35,951 bases of DNA from Alphaproteobacteria bacterium. GTDB lineage: Bacteria; Pseudomonadota; Alphaproteobacteria; Sphingomonadales; Sphingomonadaceae. A program made the translations under genes and the position numbers. The notes under the pieces were generated by a model. The model had not been told where the DNA came from. It was given only the letters and a program-made list of their open reading frames with translations, and did not search any database. Of this stretch, positions 1-7,351 are shown one piece after another (within the stretch, counting starts at the first letter, position 1; each line of letters starts with the position of its first letter). Where the stretch lies: contig JAUIIG010000029.1 in NCBI GenBank assembly GCA_030431875.1, forward strand, positions 1 through 35,951, written 5' to 3'.

Positions 1-77
1 CGGTGGTCGCCGTGATCGCCGAGAACGGCAGCGCCATCGAAAAGGGCGACGCGATCATCCGGGTGAAGGTGGACTGA
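1..77 (+). CDS. C-terminal fragment of a biotin carboxyl carrier protein (partial)
   Basis: Only the last 24 codons plus the stop are visible, in the frame starting at base 3; the gene begins before the window. The visible peptide (VVAVIAENGSAIEKGDAIIRVKVD) resembles the end of a biotinyl/lipoyl beta-barrel, where a short 'E.G..V.KGD.L..I' strand pair closes the fold. The lysine that would carry biotin lies outside the window. Its TGA stop overlaps the ATG of the next gene (ATGA at 74-78 region), so the two are translationally coupled. Because the downstream carboxyltransferase has no biotinyl domain of its own, a separate carrier is expected here. The assignment rests on a short fragment plus context; a lipoyl-type domain of another enzyme cannot be excluded. 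Confidence 0.6.
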   Translation, partial: VVAVIAENGSAIEKGDAIIRVKVD

Positions 78-1537
78 TGGCCAATATCCGCATCGTCGAA
101 ACCTCGCTGCGCGATGGCAACCAGTGCCTGTGGGGTGCCACCGGCATCGACACCGCCAAGACGCTGACCATTGCCCCCGCCATGGAGCGTGCGGGCTTTT
201 CCGCCATCGACTTCACCACCTCCACCCACATGGGCGTCGCCGTGCGCTACAAGCAGGAAGATCCGTGGGAACGCATCCGCGGCATGGCGGAAATCTGCAA
301 GGACACACCCCTGCAATTCCTCTCCACCGGCTTCCGCTTCATCGCCTGGGAAACCGCCACGCCGGACTTCATGGAGCTGGCTTTCAAGACGCTGGCGACC
401 AACGGCATCCGCCGTTTCGCCCTTGCGGACCCGATGAACGATGCCGCCAGCAATGTCGAAGTCGCCCGCATGGTGAAACGTGCAGGCGGCGAACAGGTGG
501 TGGGCGCGCTGGTTTTCTCGATCAGCCCAATCCACGATGACGCGCACTATGCGGCTGCGGCCCGCACGATGGCGGCAAGCGACGATATCGATGCGCTCTA
601 CATCAAGGACCCGGGCGGCCTGCTTACGTCCAAGCGCGCGCAGACGCTGGTTCCCGCGATCATGGCCGAGATTGGTGACAAGCCGTTGGAACTGCATTCG
701 CACTCCACCATCGGGCTTGCCGAACAGGCCTATTGCGAAGCCGCCGACATGGGCATTACCGCTCTGCAATGCGCCAGCGGCGGCCTCGCCAGCGGCACCT
801 CGCATCCCTCGGTACGCGGCACGGTGGCCAACCTGCGGGCGATGGGGCACACGGTCGATATCGACGACGAGGCGGTGGATGAGATCTCCGACTGGTTCAC
901 CGCCATCGCCGATGCCGAGAACCTGCCCAAGGGCGAGGCCATGCATTTCGATGCCGCCTACTTCCAGCACAACCTGCCCGGCGGCATGGTCGGCACCATG
1001 CGTCGCCACCTCGCGGACCAGGGCGTGCCCGAGCTGGAAGGTGCGGTGATCGAGGAAATGGGCCGCGTGCGGCGCGAACTGGGCTGGCCGATCGTCATGA
1101 CGCCCTTTGCCCAGATGCTGCAGACGCAGGCGGTGATGAACGTGACCGGCGAAGAACGCTGGGGTGTGATTCCCGACGAGATCATCCGTTTCGCCATCGG
1201 CAAGTTCGGGCGGCCCAATGCCCCGGTCGATCCCGATGTCATGGACCGCATCATGGCCAACCCGCGCACGAAGGAGCTGGAAGCCGAGACCGGCATGGCC
1301 GACGTGAAGACGCTGCGCGGCAAGCTGGGCGAGAACCTGTCCGACGAGGAATTCCTGCTGCGCGCCACCATGCCGCAGAACCTGGTCGATGCCATGTACG
1401 CAGCCGGCCCCGCCGAGCGCCATTACGACCCGAAAAAGGTCCCGCTGATGAACCTGCTGCGCGAAGTGCTGGCGCGGAGCGACGTCGACCAGTTCTCGTT
1501 CGAGAACGACGAGATCTCGCTCGATGTGGAGGCGTGA
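77..1537 (+). CDS. Biotin-dependent carboxyltransferase subunit (pyruvate carboxylase/transcarboxylase 5S-type TIM barrel)
   Basis: This 486-residue protein resembles the carboxyltransferase half of pyruvate carboxylase, oxaloacetate decarboxylase alpha and transcarboxylase 5S, which move CO2 between carboxybiotin and a 2-oxo acid. Seen: an HMGL-like barrel starting ETSLRDGNQ (residues 8-16, metal ligand Asp13), the carbamylated-lysine segment LYIKDPGG (Lys177), the metal motif HSH (207-209), a GG.ASGTSHPS segment and LPGGM. The C-terminus lacks the biotinyl domain, which fits the split carrier just upstream. Several motif positions differ from the usual DTTLRDGHQ and KDMAG, so the substrate may not be pyruvate. 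The next genes include a methylmalonyl-CoA epimerase-like protein. Family is secure; substrate is unknown. Start overlaps the previous stop by ATGA. Confidence 0.88.
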   Translation: MANIRIVETSLRDGNQCLWGATGIDTAKTLTIAPAMERAGFSAIDFTTSTHMGVAVRYKQEDPWERIRGMAEICKDTPLQFLSTGFRFIAWETATPDFMELAFKTLATNGIRRFALADPMNDAASNVEVARMVKRAGGEQVVGALVFSISPIHDDAHYAAAARTMAASDDIDALYIKDPGGLLTSKRAQTLVPAIMAEIGDKPLELHSHSTIGLAEQAYCEAADMGITALQCASGGLASGTSHPSVRGTVANLRAMGHTVDIDDEAVDEISDWFTAIADAENLPKGEAMHFDAAYFQHNLPGGMVGTMRRHLADQGVPELEGAVIEEMGRVRRELGWPIVMTPFAQMLQTQAVMNVTGEERWGVIPDEIIRFAIGKFGRPNAPVDPDVMDRIMANPRTKELEAETGMADVKTLRGKLGENLSDEEFLLRATMPQNLVDAMYAAGPAERHYDPKKVPLMNLLREVLARSDVDQFSFENDEISLDVEA

Positions 1538-1571
1538 TCGCCTTTCCTACAGCGCGCGGGGCATGCAGTCA

Positions 1572-1595
1572 GGCGGGATGAAGACCGCCGATTTT
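1572..1595 (+). terminator. Possible weak rho-independent terminator after the carboxyltransferase gene
   Basis: A 5-bp GC stem (GGCGG at 1572-1576 pairing with CCGCC at 1585-1589) is followed by GATTTT. It sits 35 bp after the carboxyltransferase stop and before the HAD gene. The stem is short and the T-run is only four bases, so it may be leaky or fortuitous. The rest of the 134-bp gap shows no clear promoter. Confidence 0.3.
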
Positions 1596-1671
1596 GCCCT
1601 CCCCCCGATTCCTTCCCCTGGACACTGTCACACCTGTAACACCTTACACCCTAACCCACTGGAATTGCACA

Positions 1672-2493
1672 ATGCGTAAGCCGAAGGGCTTCATGTTCGA
1701 CCTCGACGGGACGCTGATCCTGTCGAACCGCAAGCTCGGCAGCTACGACGCCATCCCCGGCGCGGCGGAAGCGCTGGCGCAGCTCGACGATCTCGGCGTG
1801 CCGTGGATCGCGCTCACCAATGGCAGCGCCTATGCCAGCCGCGTGCAGGCCCCGCGCCTGCGCGCCGTCAGCCTGCCGGTGCCGGACGAGCGGTTGTTCA
1901 CGCCCAACTCGGTCGCCGCCAAGGTGATCGGCGATGCTGGCTACCAGCGTGTGCTGGTGCTGGGCACCGACGGCGTGAGCGAGGCCCTGACCGAGCTGGG
2001 CGTAACCTGCGTCTCGCCCGACGAGGCGGACCACGCGGGTTGCGACGCGGTCTACGTGGCCTGGCATCCCGACTGCACCATGCCGCACATCCACTCCGCC
2101 TGCGAAGCGGTAATGGGCGGCGCAGCACTGCTCAGCGCCTCCGACGTGCCCTTCTTCGCCACCAAGGAGGGCCGCAGTTTCGGCTACTCCTGCGCCATCA
2201 ACGGTGCCGTGGCTCGGGTAACCAGGGTGGAACCGCAACCTACCGGCAAGCCCAGCGCGCATTGCATGGCCTTCGTCGCGGACCAGCTTGGCGTCGCGCC
2301 GGAGGACGTGGGCGTGGTGGGCGACGACGCCACCGCCGAAATGCTGATGGCGCGTGAAGGCGGGGCTATCGGGATCGCGGTCACCAGCGGGTCGACCAGC
2401 GCAGACGAATGGGCCGCGCAGCCGCCGGAGAAGACCCCGCATCTCGTGATCGAGAACATCGGGGAGTTGGTGGACAAGCTCGGCTTGCGCTAA
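1672..2493 (+). CDS. HAD-IIA family phosphatase (NagD-like)
   Basis: A 273-residue cytoplasmic HAD-superfamily hydrolase. Seen: motif I FDLDGTL with nucleophile Asp10 and acid/base Asp12, motif II ALTNGS, a lysine in TGKPS near residue 215, and motif III GVVGDDATAEM near residue 235. The large insert between motifs II and III is the C2 cap typical of the NagD/phosphoglycolate-phosphatase group. The physiological phosphoester is not predictable. An in-frame TTG at 1594 would add 26 residues unlike the family; ATG 1672 (MRKPKGFMFDLDG) is chosen because HAD-IIA proteins begin just before motif I. No strong ribosome binding site is visible before it. It follows the carboxyltransferase by 134 bp and precedes the epimerase-like gene by 22 bp, so it is probably co-transcribed with the latter. 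Confidence 0.85.
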   Translation: MRKPKGFMFDLDGTLILSNRKLGSYDAIPGAAEALAQLDDLGVPWIALTNGSAYASRVQAPRLRAVSLPVPDERLFTPNSVAAKVIGDAGYQRVLVLGTDGVSEALTELGVTCVSPDEADHAGCDAVYVAWHPDCTMPHIHSACEAVMGGAALLSASDVPFFATKEGRSFGYSCAINGAVARVTRVEPQPTGKPSAHCMAFVADQLGVAPEDVGVVGDDATAEMLMAREGGAIGIAVTSGSTSADEWAAQPPEKTPHLVIENIGELVDKLGLR

Positions 2494-2515
2494 GGCCGCG
2501 GCAAAGGAGAGACCA

Positions 2516-2953
2516 ATGCAGCTTGGCCGCATGAACCACGTCGGCGTCGCCGTGCCTGACATCGAAGAGGCCATTGCCTTCTACCGCAATGTCATGGGCG
2601 CAACCGACATCACCGAACCCTTCGACCTGCCCGAACAGGGTGTGCGCGTCTGCTTCGTCAATACGCCGGGCCACAGCGGGACCGAAGGCACGCAGGTCGA
2701 GCTGCTCTCTCCGCTGAACGACGAGTCGCCCGTGACAGGCTTCCTCGCCAAGAACCCGGCGGGCGGGCAGCACCACGTGTGCTTCGAAGTCCCCGACATC
2801 GAAGCGGCACGGGCGGAGTTCGAAGCCATGGGCAAGCGCATTCTCGGCCCCACTCGCATCGGTGCCCATGGCACGCCGATCTTCTTCGTCCATCCCAAGG
2901 ACATGCAGGGCCAGCTTACCGAGATCATGGAAACGCCGAAGGGTGACCATTGA
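2516..2953 (+). CDS. VOC-fold protein resembling methylmalonyl-CoA epimerase
   Basis: This 145-residue protein is one vicinal-oxygen-chelate domain pair. Seen: HVGVAVPDI with metal ligand His8, VELLSPL (Glu62), GGQHHVCFEVPDIEAA (His86/His87) and a C-terminal LTEIME (Glu136), matching the four-ligand layout of methylmalonyl-CoA epimerases, which interconvert the R and S forms in propionyl-CoA breakdown. The typical length for that family is about 135-150 residues. A good AAAGGAGA ribosome binding site lies 6-7 bases before the ATG. The neighbourhood includes a biotin-dependent carboxylase and, overlapping its stop, a double NTF2-like gene. Glyoxalase-like activity on another substrate remains possible; no mutase gene is in the window to confirm the propionate route. 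Confidence 0.75.
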   Translation: MQLGRMNHVGVAVPDIEEAIAFYRNVMGATDITEPFDLPEQGVRVCFVNTPGHSGTEGTQVELLSPLNDESPVTGFLAKNPAGGQHHVCFEVPDIEAARAEFEAMGKRILGPTRIGAHGTPIFFVHPKDMQGQLTEIMETPKGDH

Positions 2954-3762
2954 GCTTCGACTATCACGCCTATCTCGACTGTTTCCTGACCGGCGATGAC
3001 GAGGCGCTGGTGGCGCGGTTCTTTGCCGAAGACTGCGCGATGCACTCCGCCAGCGGGGTGCATCGCGGGCTCGAAGGCATGCGGAAATTCCTCGCCTGGG
3101 CACATGACGGGGTGCGCGAATGTCCGCGCCTGCAGCACTTCCTGCAGGACGAGAATACGGTCTTCGCCGACATCGACATGGATTTCCACGCGGTGAAGCA
3201 CCGCCCGGACTTCCCCTTTGGCGAATTGCATCCGGGCGACAGCCTGACGGTGAAGTTCCTCGCCCGCTATGATCTCGATGCGGAGGGCAGGGTGAAGGTG
3301 CTCACGACCTCTGCCTGGCCAGCCGGTGTGGGTGTGACCACACTTCCCCCATTTGGCGGTCACCCCAGCCAGGTCGCCGCCTATCACGCCTATGCCGCGG
3401 CCTTCTCCAATGGCGATCCGGCGCGCTACACGCGGTTCTATACGGATGACGTGGTGCTGGAGCTTGGCTCGGTACCGAAGATCGAAGGCGCGGACGGCAT
3501 CGCGGCGTTCTACACCGAGATGTTCAAGACCGTGCGCGAGACGCTGACGATCCATGATCTGGACGCGAATGACGAGCGCCTCGTGGTCGACTGCACCAGC
3601 CGCTTTACCGCCATCGAAGATGCGCCGGACTTCGTTGTGGCACCGCTAGCCAAGGGCGACTTCGTCGAGGTTGGCGTAAAGGTGACCTACAAGCTGCGCG
3701 AAGGGCGCGCCTACCACATCGGCGTATCACGCACGCGGGATCCGGTGCTTTCCCGCGCCTAG
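2950..3762 (+). CDS. Fused double NTF2/SnoaL-like domain protein
   Basis: A 270-residue protein built of two NTF2-like (SnoaL) cones, roughly residues 3-125 and 138-262. Each half begins with an equivalent helix: YHAYLDCFLTGDDEALVARFF in brief form 'YHAY...F..GD...' and again AYHAYAAAFSNGDPARYTRFY-type spacing, followed by a 'DD.V.E' strand. There is no signal peptide, so it is cytoplasmic. NTF2-like proteins include ketosteroid isomerases, dehydratases and non-catalytic binding modules, so no reaction is assigned. Translation starts at TTG 2950, overlapping the previous gene's TGA (TTGA), with GAAGGGTGA upstream; this implies coupling to the epimerase-like gene. The last 4 bases (CTAG) are shared with the stop of the convergent nucleotidyltransferase gene. 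Confidence 0.75.
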   Translation: MSFDYHAYLDCFLTGDDEALVARFFAEDCAMHSASGVHRGLEGMRKFLAWAHDGVRECPRLQHFLQDENTVFADIDMDFHAVKHRPDFPFGELHPGDSLTVKFLARYDLDAEGRVKVLTTSAWPAGVGVTTLPPFGGHPSQVAAYHAYAAAFSNGDPARYTRFYTDDVVLELGSVPKIEGADGIAAFYTEMFKTVRETLTIHDLDANDERLVVDCTSRFTAIEDAPDFVVAPLAKGDFVEVGVKVTYKLREGRAYHIGVSRTRDPVLSRA

Positions 3763-4328
3763 CGAGCGGCGAGCACTGCGCGGACCCGGTCGAGGCCTGC
3801 TGCATCGTCGACATCCAGCAAGCTGTCGGGATCGGCCTCGATCACGGTGAGATTAGGCAGGCCCGACAGGATCGGTCCCGCACCCCTGTCGCCGGTGAGC
3901 AGTACCAGCTGTCCTACATGCTCCGCCGCGATGCAGGCAGGCACACCCGTGCGGCCCTCCGGGTATCGGGTGGCGGCAGTGCCTCCAGCAGCAGCGAGGC
4001 AGCGCAAGTGATCGGAAGCGACCAACGGCATGTCCGCCAGCACCACCAGCAAGGCACGACCGGCGGCCGCGCCTGCGGCCAGGGCGACGGAGCTACACTG
4101 CCCCGCGTCCGGATCGGGATTGGTGACGAGCTGCCAGCCGGTGGCTGCCTTGGCGAAGCCGGGAACATCGGGACCAACCACGATCACGCCCGGTTCAAGG
4201 CCCGCAGATGCGATGGCATCGAGTGCCCATAGTCCCAGCGGCTTGCCCGCGAGCGGGGCATCGAGCTTGCCGCCACCGAAGCGGCTACCGCGCCCGGCGG
4301 CCAGCACCGCGACGAGCAGTTCAGCCAT
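3759..4328 (-). CDS. MobA-like nucleotidyltransferase (molybdenum cofactor cytidylyl/guanylyltransferase family, MocA-like)
   Basis: A 189-residue NTP-transferase. Seen: the nucleotide-binding start LLVAVLAAGRGSRFGGGKLD (residues about 4-23), a mid-protein LADMPLV motif and TRYPEGRTGVPA. Small stand-alone members of this family (MocA, MobA) add CMP or GMP to molybdopterin. Paired with XdhC, whose stop overlaps this ATG by 8 bp, it probably makes the cytosine-dinucleotide cofactor used by xanthine-dehydrogenase/CO-dehydrogenase-type enzymes. In-frame codons upstream reach 4385, but they lie inside XdhC and precede the family's conserved start, so ATG 4328 is chosen. No molybdoenzyme structural gene lies in the window. 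Cytidylyl versus guanylyl specificity is inferred from context only. Confidence 0.8.
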   Translation of the reverse strand: MAELLVAVLAAGRGSRFGGGKLDAPLAGKPLGLWALDAIASAGLEPGVIVVGPDVPGFAKAATGWQLVTNPDPDAGQCSSVALAAGAAAGRALLVVLADMPLVASDHLRCLAAAGGTAATRYPEGRTGVPACIAAEHVGQLVLLTGDRGAGPILSGLPNLTVIEADPDSLLDVDDAAGLDRVRAVLAAR

Positions 4329-5163
4329 GATGCGGGTGGCGGCATTCGTATTCGCCGGAGATCGAGGCCAGCGCCGAGAGGGCAAGGCCCAGCGGCTCGC
4401 GGCTGTGCATCACCGTGCCCAGCGGGCTGGCAATCCGCGCGACCTGTTCTGGCGCGAAGCCCAGCGCCACCAGTTCCGCCTCGCGTGCAGCACGCGCTGG
4501 TGCCCCACCTTGCGCACCGATCATGAAGGCAGGCGTGGTGAGTGCCCATTGCAGGATGGCGCGTTCCCATTCGTGGTCGTGGAACAGCAGGACAATGGCG
4601 CTCCAGCGGTCTGCCGTCAGGTGATCGGGAACCTGCCCCAAGGCCAGCAGGTCGTCATCGCGCCCGTGCGTCTCCACCGCCATGCCCGAAGCCGAACCAA
4701 GGTGTGCCATGGCTGCCAGTTCCGGCCCCTCGCCAAACAGTATCAGCCTCAGTTGCGGGACAAAACGGCGCTCTGCCAGCGGGCTCGGATCCGGCAGGGC
4801 CAGCCACGTTTCCTCGCGCGCTTCCAGCCGCTCGAGCACCTCGGCACAGGCCGCATGGTCCGGCGCAGGGTCGATCAGGATATCGAGGCCGCCGCCGCAC
4901 GGCAGGCGGAAGTCGATCTTGGGCGAACCGGCGCCGTAACGGATCACGCGCCGCTCCCCACCGGTGGCAATCTCGCGCGCCAGTTCCTGTTCGAGGCAAC
5001 CGTCGGCAAGACTGCCTGTCACGCTGCCATCGGCATGCACCGCCAGTTGCGCGCCAAGGCGGCGCGAGAAACTGCCTTCGATATTGACGATGGTGCATAG
5101 CCCGACGCCCGCCTGGCTGGCCGCACGCAAAGCCGCATGGTCGTCGGCGAAGGGCGAAGTCAC
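4321..5163 (-). CDS. XdhC/CoxI family molybdenum-enzyme maturation protein
   Basis: A 280-residue XdhC-like protein. XdhC binds finished molybdenum cofactor, promotes its sulfuration and inserts it into xanthine-dehydrogenase-family enzymes. Seen: N-terminal XdhC_CoxI domain with GSLADGCLE (about residues 50-58) and CGGGLDILI (about 89-97), then a C-terminal Rossmann-like half starting LILFGEGPELAAMA with IGAQGG..ARAARE near residue 210. The expected cysteine of the N-domain (DGCLE) is present. The start is GTG at 5163, one base after the preceding hydrolase's TAG, and the end overlaps the MobA-like gene by 8 bp, so the three are one transcription unit. Odd: its usual molybdenum hydroxylase partners are absent, so the target must be encoded elsewhere. 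Confidence 0.85.
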   Translation of the reverse strand: MTSPFADDHAALRAASQAGVGLCTIVNIEGSFSRRLGAQLAVHADGSVTGSLADGCLEQELAREIATGGERRVIRYGAGSPKIDFRLPCGGGLDILIDPAPDHAACAEVLERLEAREETWLALPDPSPLAERRFVPQLRLILFGEGPELAAMAHLGSASGMAVETHGRDDDLLALGQVPDHLTADRWSAIVLLFHDHEWERAILQWALTTPAFMIGAQGGAPARAAREAELVALGFAPEQVARIASPLGTVMHSREPLGLALSALASISGEYECRHPHHG

Positions 5164-5164
5164 G

Positions 5165-6127
5165 CTACTGCGTGCGGGCGGGGATCTGGTCGGGCGCGAT
5201 GCCCATGCGCAGCTGCGGTTCCTCGCCGCGCAGCTCCTCGAACGCCACCATCAGGTTGATGTAGGCCCGTCCGCGCGGGGTGCCGCCATATTCGAGACCG
5301 GGCATCAGCTCGTCGCCGAGGAACTGGCCAAAGCTGGGGACGCCCTCAAGGCGCGCCAGTGCGTCTTCCGGAGTGCCGCCCGACTGCGCGGTTTGCTCGG
5401 CGATCTGCACCAGGCCGCGGTTGAAGGTGACCCAGCTGAGAAACTCCTCGCGCGTGTGGACCGCGCCGTGGCCGGCGATCACCTGGTCGGCACCAGGAAT
5501 ATTGTAATAGGCCGCCGTCACCGTGGTCGGCAGGGCCAGCATGGAGCCACCCGAACCCGGATCGATCAGCGGGCTCATGTGCCAGGCGTAGATGTCGCCC
5601 GCCATCATCACGCGGTCATCGGGGAAGAAGACAAAGGCGTCGCCATCGGTGTGGCCAGCGCCGAAATAGTACAGTGCGATCTTGTCCTCGCCCTCGCCGA
5701 TGGCGCGGTAGGTGCTGAATTGGGTGTCGACCGGGTTGGGCGGGAACGGCCCCTCGGTTTCGGCCATCATGCGCACGGCGGAATTGGCATGGGCCACCAC
5801 CTGCACGGCATGGTTGTCGCGGAACCACTGGTTGGAACCGACATGGTCAGGGTGCGAATGGGTGTTGATCACCATGGTCACCGGCTTGTCGGTAATCGAG
5901 CGGACCTGCTCCATGATGCCCTCGCCCTGCCCCGGCAGCTTGGTGTCAATCAGGACAACGTCGTTCTCGCGGACAAACACAACGGTGTTCCCGCCGGCGC
6001 CCTGGATCTTGTAGACGTTTTCGCTGACCTGCTCGATCGGTTCGATCGGCGGCAGGCCCTGCGCCATGAGGCCGGTAACGGCCACGCCGCCCAACATGAT
6101 TGCTCCAAGCACTGCTGCGCGCTTCAT
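5165..6127 (-). CDS. Exported metallo-beta-lactamase-fold hydrolase
   Basis: A 320-residue protein with a signal peptide (MKRAAVLGAI... hydrophobic to about residue 22, likely cut near MAQ) and a metallo-beta-lactamase domain. Seen: the zinc motif THSHPDH (His90, His92, Asp94, His95), a later GAGHTDGDA histidine, an AGDIY aspartate and an AGHGAV histidine, so both metal sites look intact. The family includes periplasmic class B3-like lactamases, SoxH-like hydrolases and lactonases; no substrate is assigned. ATG 6127 is chosen over an in-frame upstream ATG at 6175 because it gives a proper signal peptide and is preceded by GGAGG 8 bases upstream, inside the end of the HupE-like gene. It sits 1 bp after HupE and 1 bp before XdhC. 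Confidence 0.85.
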   Translation of the reverse strand: MKRAAVLGAIMLGGVAVTGLMAQGLPPIEPIEQVSENVYKIQGAGGNTVVFVRENDVVLIDTKLPGQGEGIMEQVRSITDKPVTMVINTHSHPDHVGSNQWFRDNHAVQVVAHANSAVRMMAETEGPFPPNPVDTQFSTYRAIGEGEDKIALYYFGAGHTDGDAFVFFPDDRVMMAGDIYAWHMSPLIDPGSGGSMLALPTTVTAAYYNIPGADQVIAGHGAVHTREEFLSWVTFNRGLVQIAEQTAQSGGTPEDALARLEGVPSFGQFLGDELMPGLEYGGTPRGRAYINLMVAFEELRGEEPQLRMGIAPDQIPARTQ

Positions 6128-6128
6128 T

Positions 6129-7226
6129 CTATCCGCCTCCCAAAATCCGGACTCTGTCAACGAACCAGTAGACACCGGCAGCGATCACCGCAAGCGAGCC
6201 AATTGTAACAATCCGTCCCGACAGCTTCGGATAGCGCGCCCGCACCCATGCCAGCGCCAGGGCAACAGGGATGACAATGGCCAGCTGGCCCAGTTCGACC
6301 CCGATGTTGAAGGACAGCAGCGACCAGGCCAGGCTATCCTGCGGCAAGCCGAACTCGCGCAGGACGAAGGCAAAGCCGAAACCGTGGATCAGGCCGAACA
6401 GCAGGGCGAACAGAGCGCGAAGGTCCTTCTGGCCGGGTTTGCGCAGGAGGTTGTCGACACCGACGACCACGATCGACAGCGCGATCAGCGGCTCGATCAG
6501 CCAGGCGGGCGGAGCGAAGACACCCGTCGCCGCCAGGGCCAAGGTCACCGAGTGGCCGAGGGTGAAGGCAGTGACGATGATGGCCAGCCGCCGCAGCGAT
6601 CCGCCGAGCAAGATCAGGCCGAGAATGAAGAGTACGTGGTCAGGCCCGATCAGCACATGTTCGGCGCCGCTCGGCACGAACGTGGCAAACACGGCCAGCG
6701 CCCCGGCTGCCGTACCGGCATAATGGGTCTGCGGGCTGGCATCGGCACCGAACAGGAACTGTTGCCGCAGCTCGCCTTCCTCGTAGACATTGACGAAAGT
6801 CTGGTGCGCCGGATCGTAGGGAAACATCGCCGTTTCCACGGTAAGTGCAGGCGGAGGCGGCGTAGCGATGGTGAAGGTGAATTGCAGGGCATCCTCATCG
6901 GGCAATGGCGTAACACCCGAGAATTCCACCACGATTCGCACACCGTCATCCCCGGTCAGGACAATCCGGCGCTCCAGCAGGGTCTTGATGTTGCTGTATT
7001 GAGACGCTAATACACTTTCGTCGAGCAGGGTCTGCGGTTCCTCGAAACCAAGTTCATGGGCGACATCTATCGTGTGCACTGTCAACGAACCGTCGATCGA
7101 CTGTTCGTGCAGTTGCAGGTCGAGGTAGCTGAACGGTGCCGGGTGCGCACTCGCCGGACGGGCGAATGCAAAGAAGGCCACCAGCAGGCTCAACAGGAGG
7201 ATACGAAAAGGGTGCACGTCAATCAC
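6129..7226 (-). CDS. HupE/UreJ-family integral membrane protein
   Basis: A 365-residue protein: signal peptide ending about ASA (residue 27), an exported beta-rich domain of roughly 140 residues, then six to seven membrane segments (about residues 175-360). Seen: GPDHVLFILGL, FTLGHSVTLALA and LLFGLIHGFGFA, the histidine-bearing segments of the HupE/UreJ_2 family, and NIGVELGQ. After the predicted cleavage the mature chain begins with histidine (HPAPFS), a feature that could bind metal. Classic HupE/UreJ proteins import nickel; this long subfamily is mostly uncharacterised and no hydrogenase or urease is nearby. Start is GTG 7226 with no clear Shine-Dalgarno; GTG 7217 is an alternative. It heads the operon with the MBL hydrolase, XdhC and the nucleotidyltransferase. 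Confidence 0.8.
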   Translation of the reverse strand: MIDVHPFRILLLSLLVAFFAFARPASAHPAPFSYLDLQLHEQSIDGSLTVHTIDVAHELGFEEPQTLLDESVLASQYSNIKTLLERRIVLTGDDGVRIVVEFSGVTPLPDEDALQFTFTIATPPPPALTVETAMFPYDPAHQTFVNVYEEGELRQQFLFGADASPQTHYAGTAAGALAVFATFVPSGAEHVLIGPDHVLFILGLILLGGSLRRLAIIVTAFTLGHSVTLALAATGVFAPPAWLIEPLIALSIVVVGVDNLLRKPGQKDLRALFALLFGLIHGFGFAFVLREFGLPQDSLAWSLLSFNIGVELGQLAIVIPVALALAWVRARYPKLSGRIVTIGSLAVIAAGVYWFVDRVRILGGG

Positions 7227-7250
7227 TTGGTTGCGCAGAAGACACGCCTT

Positions 7251-7282
7251 TGCGGGGAGTTACGCAATGTTACAACCCCGCA
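7251..7282. promoter_or_regulatory. Inverted repeat in the divergent HupE/efflux intergenic region
   Basis: Seven-base perfect arms TGCGGGG (7251-7257) and CCCCGCA (7276-7282) flank an 18-base AT-richer centre that itself holds GTTAC twice. It lies between divergent start codons (GTG 7226 and ATG 7352) in a 125-bp gap, so it may be an operator for either operon or part of a promoter. No matching regulator gene is visible. Confidence 0.35.
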
Positions 7283-7351
7283 CTTGGAGCTATCGATGCA
7301 GCAAAGTAAGGCACCTTCGGGATCGAAATGGGAAGAATTGGGGCTAAACCT

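Noticed and set aside
6129-7226. HupE-like proteins as evidence for a hydrogenase or urease locus
   Set aside because: No hydrogenase, urease or nickel maturation gene lies within the window, so only family membership is claimed.
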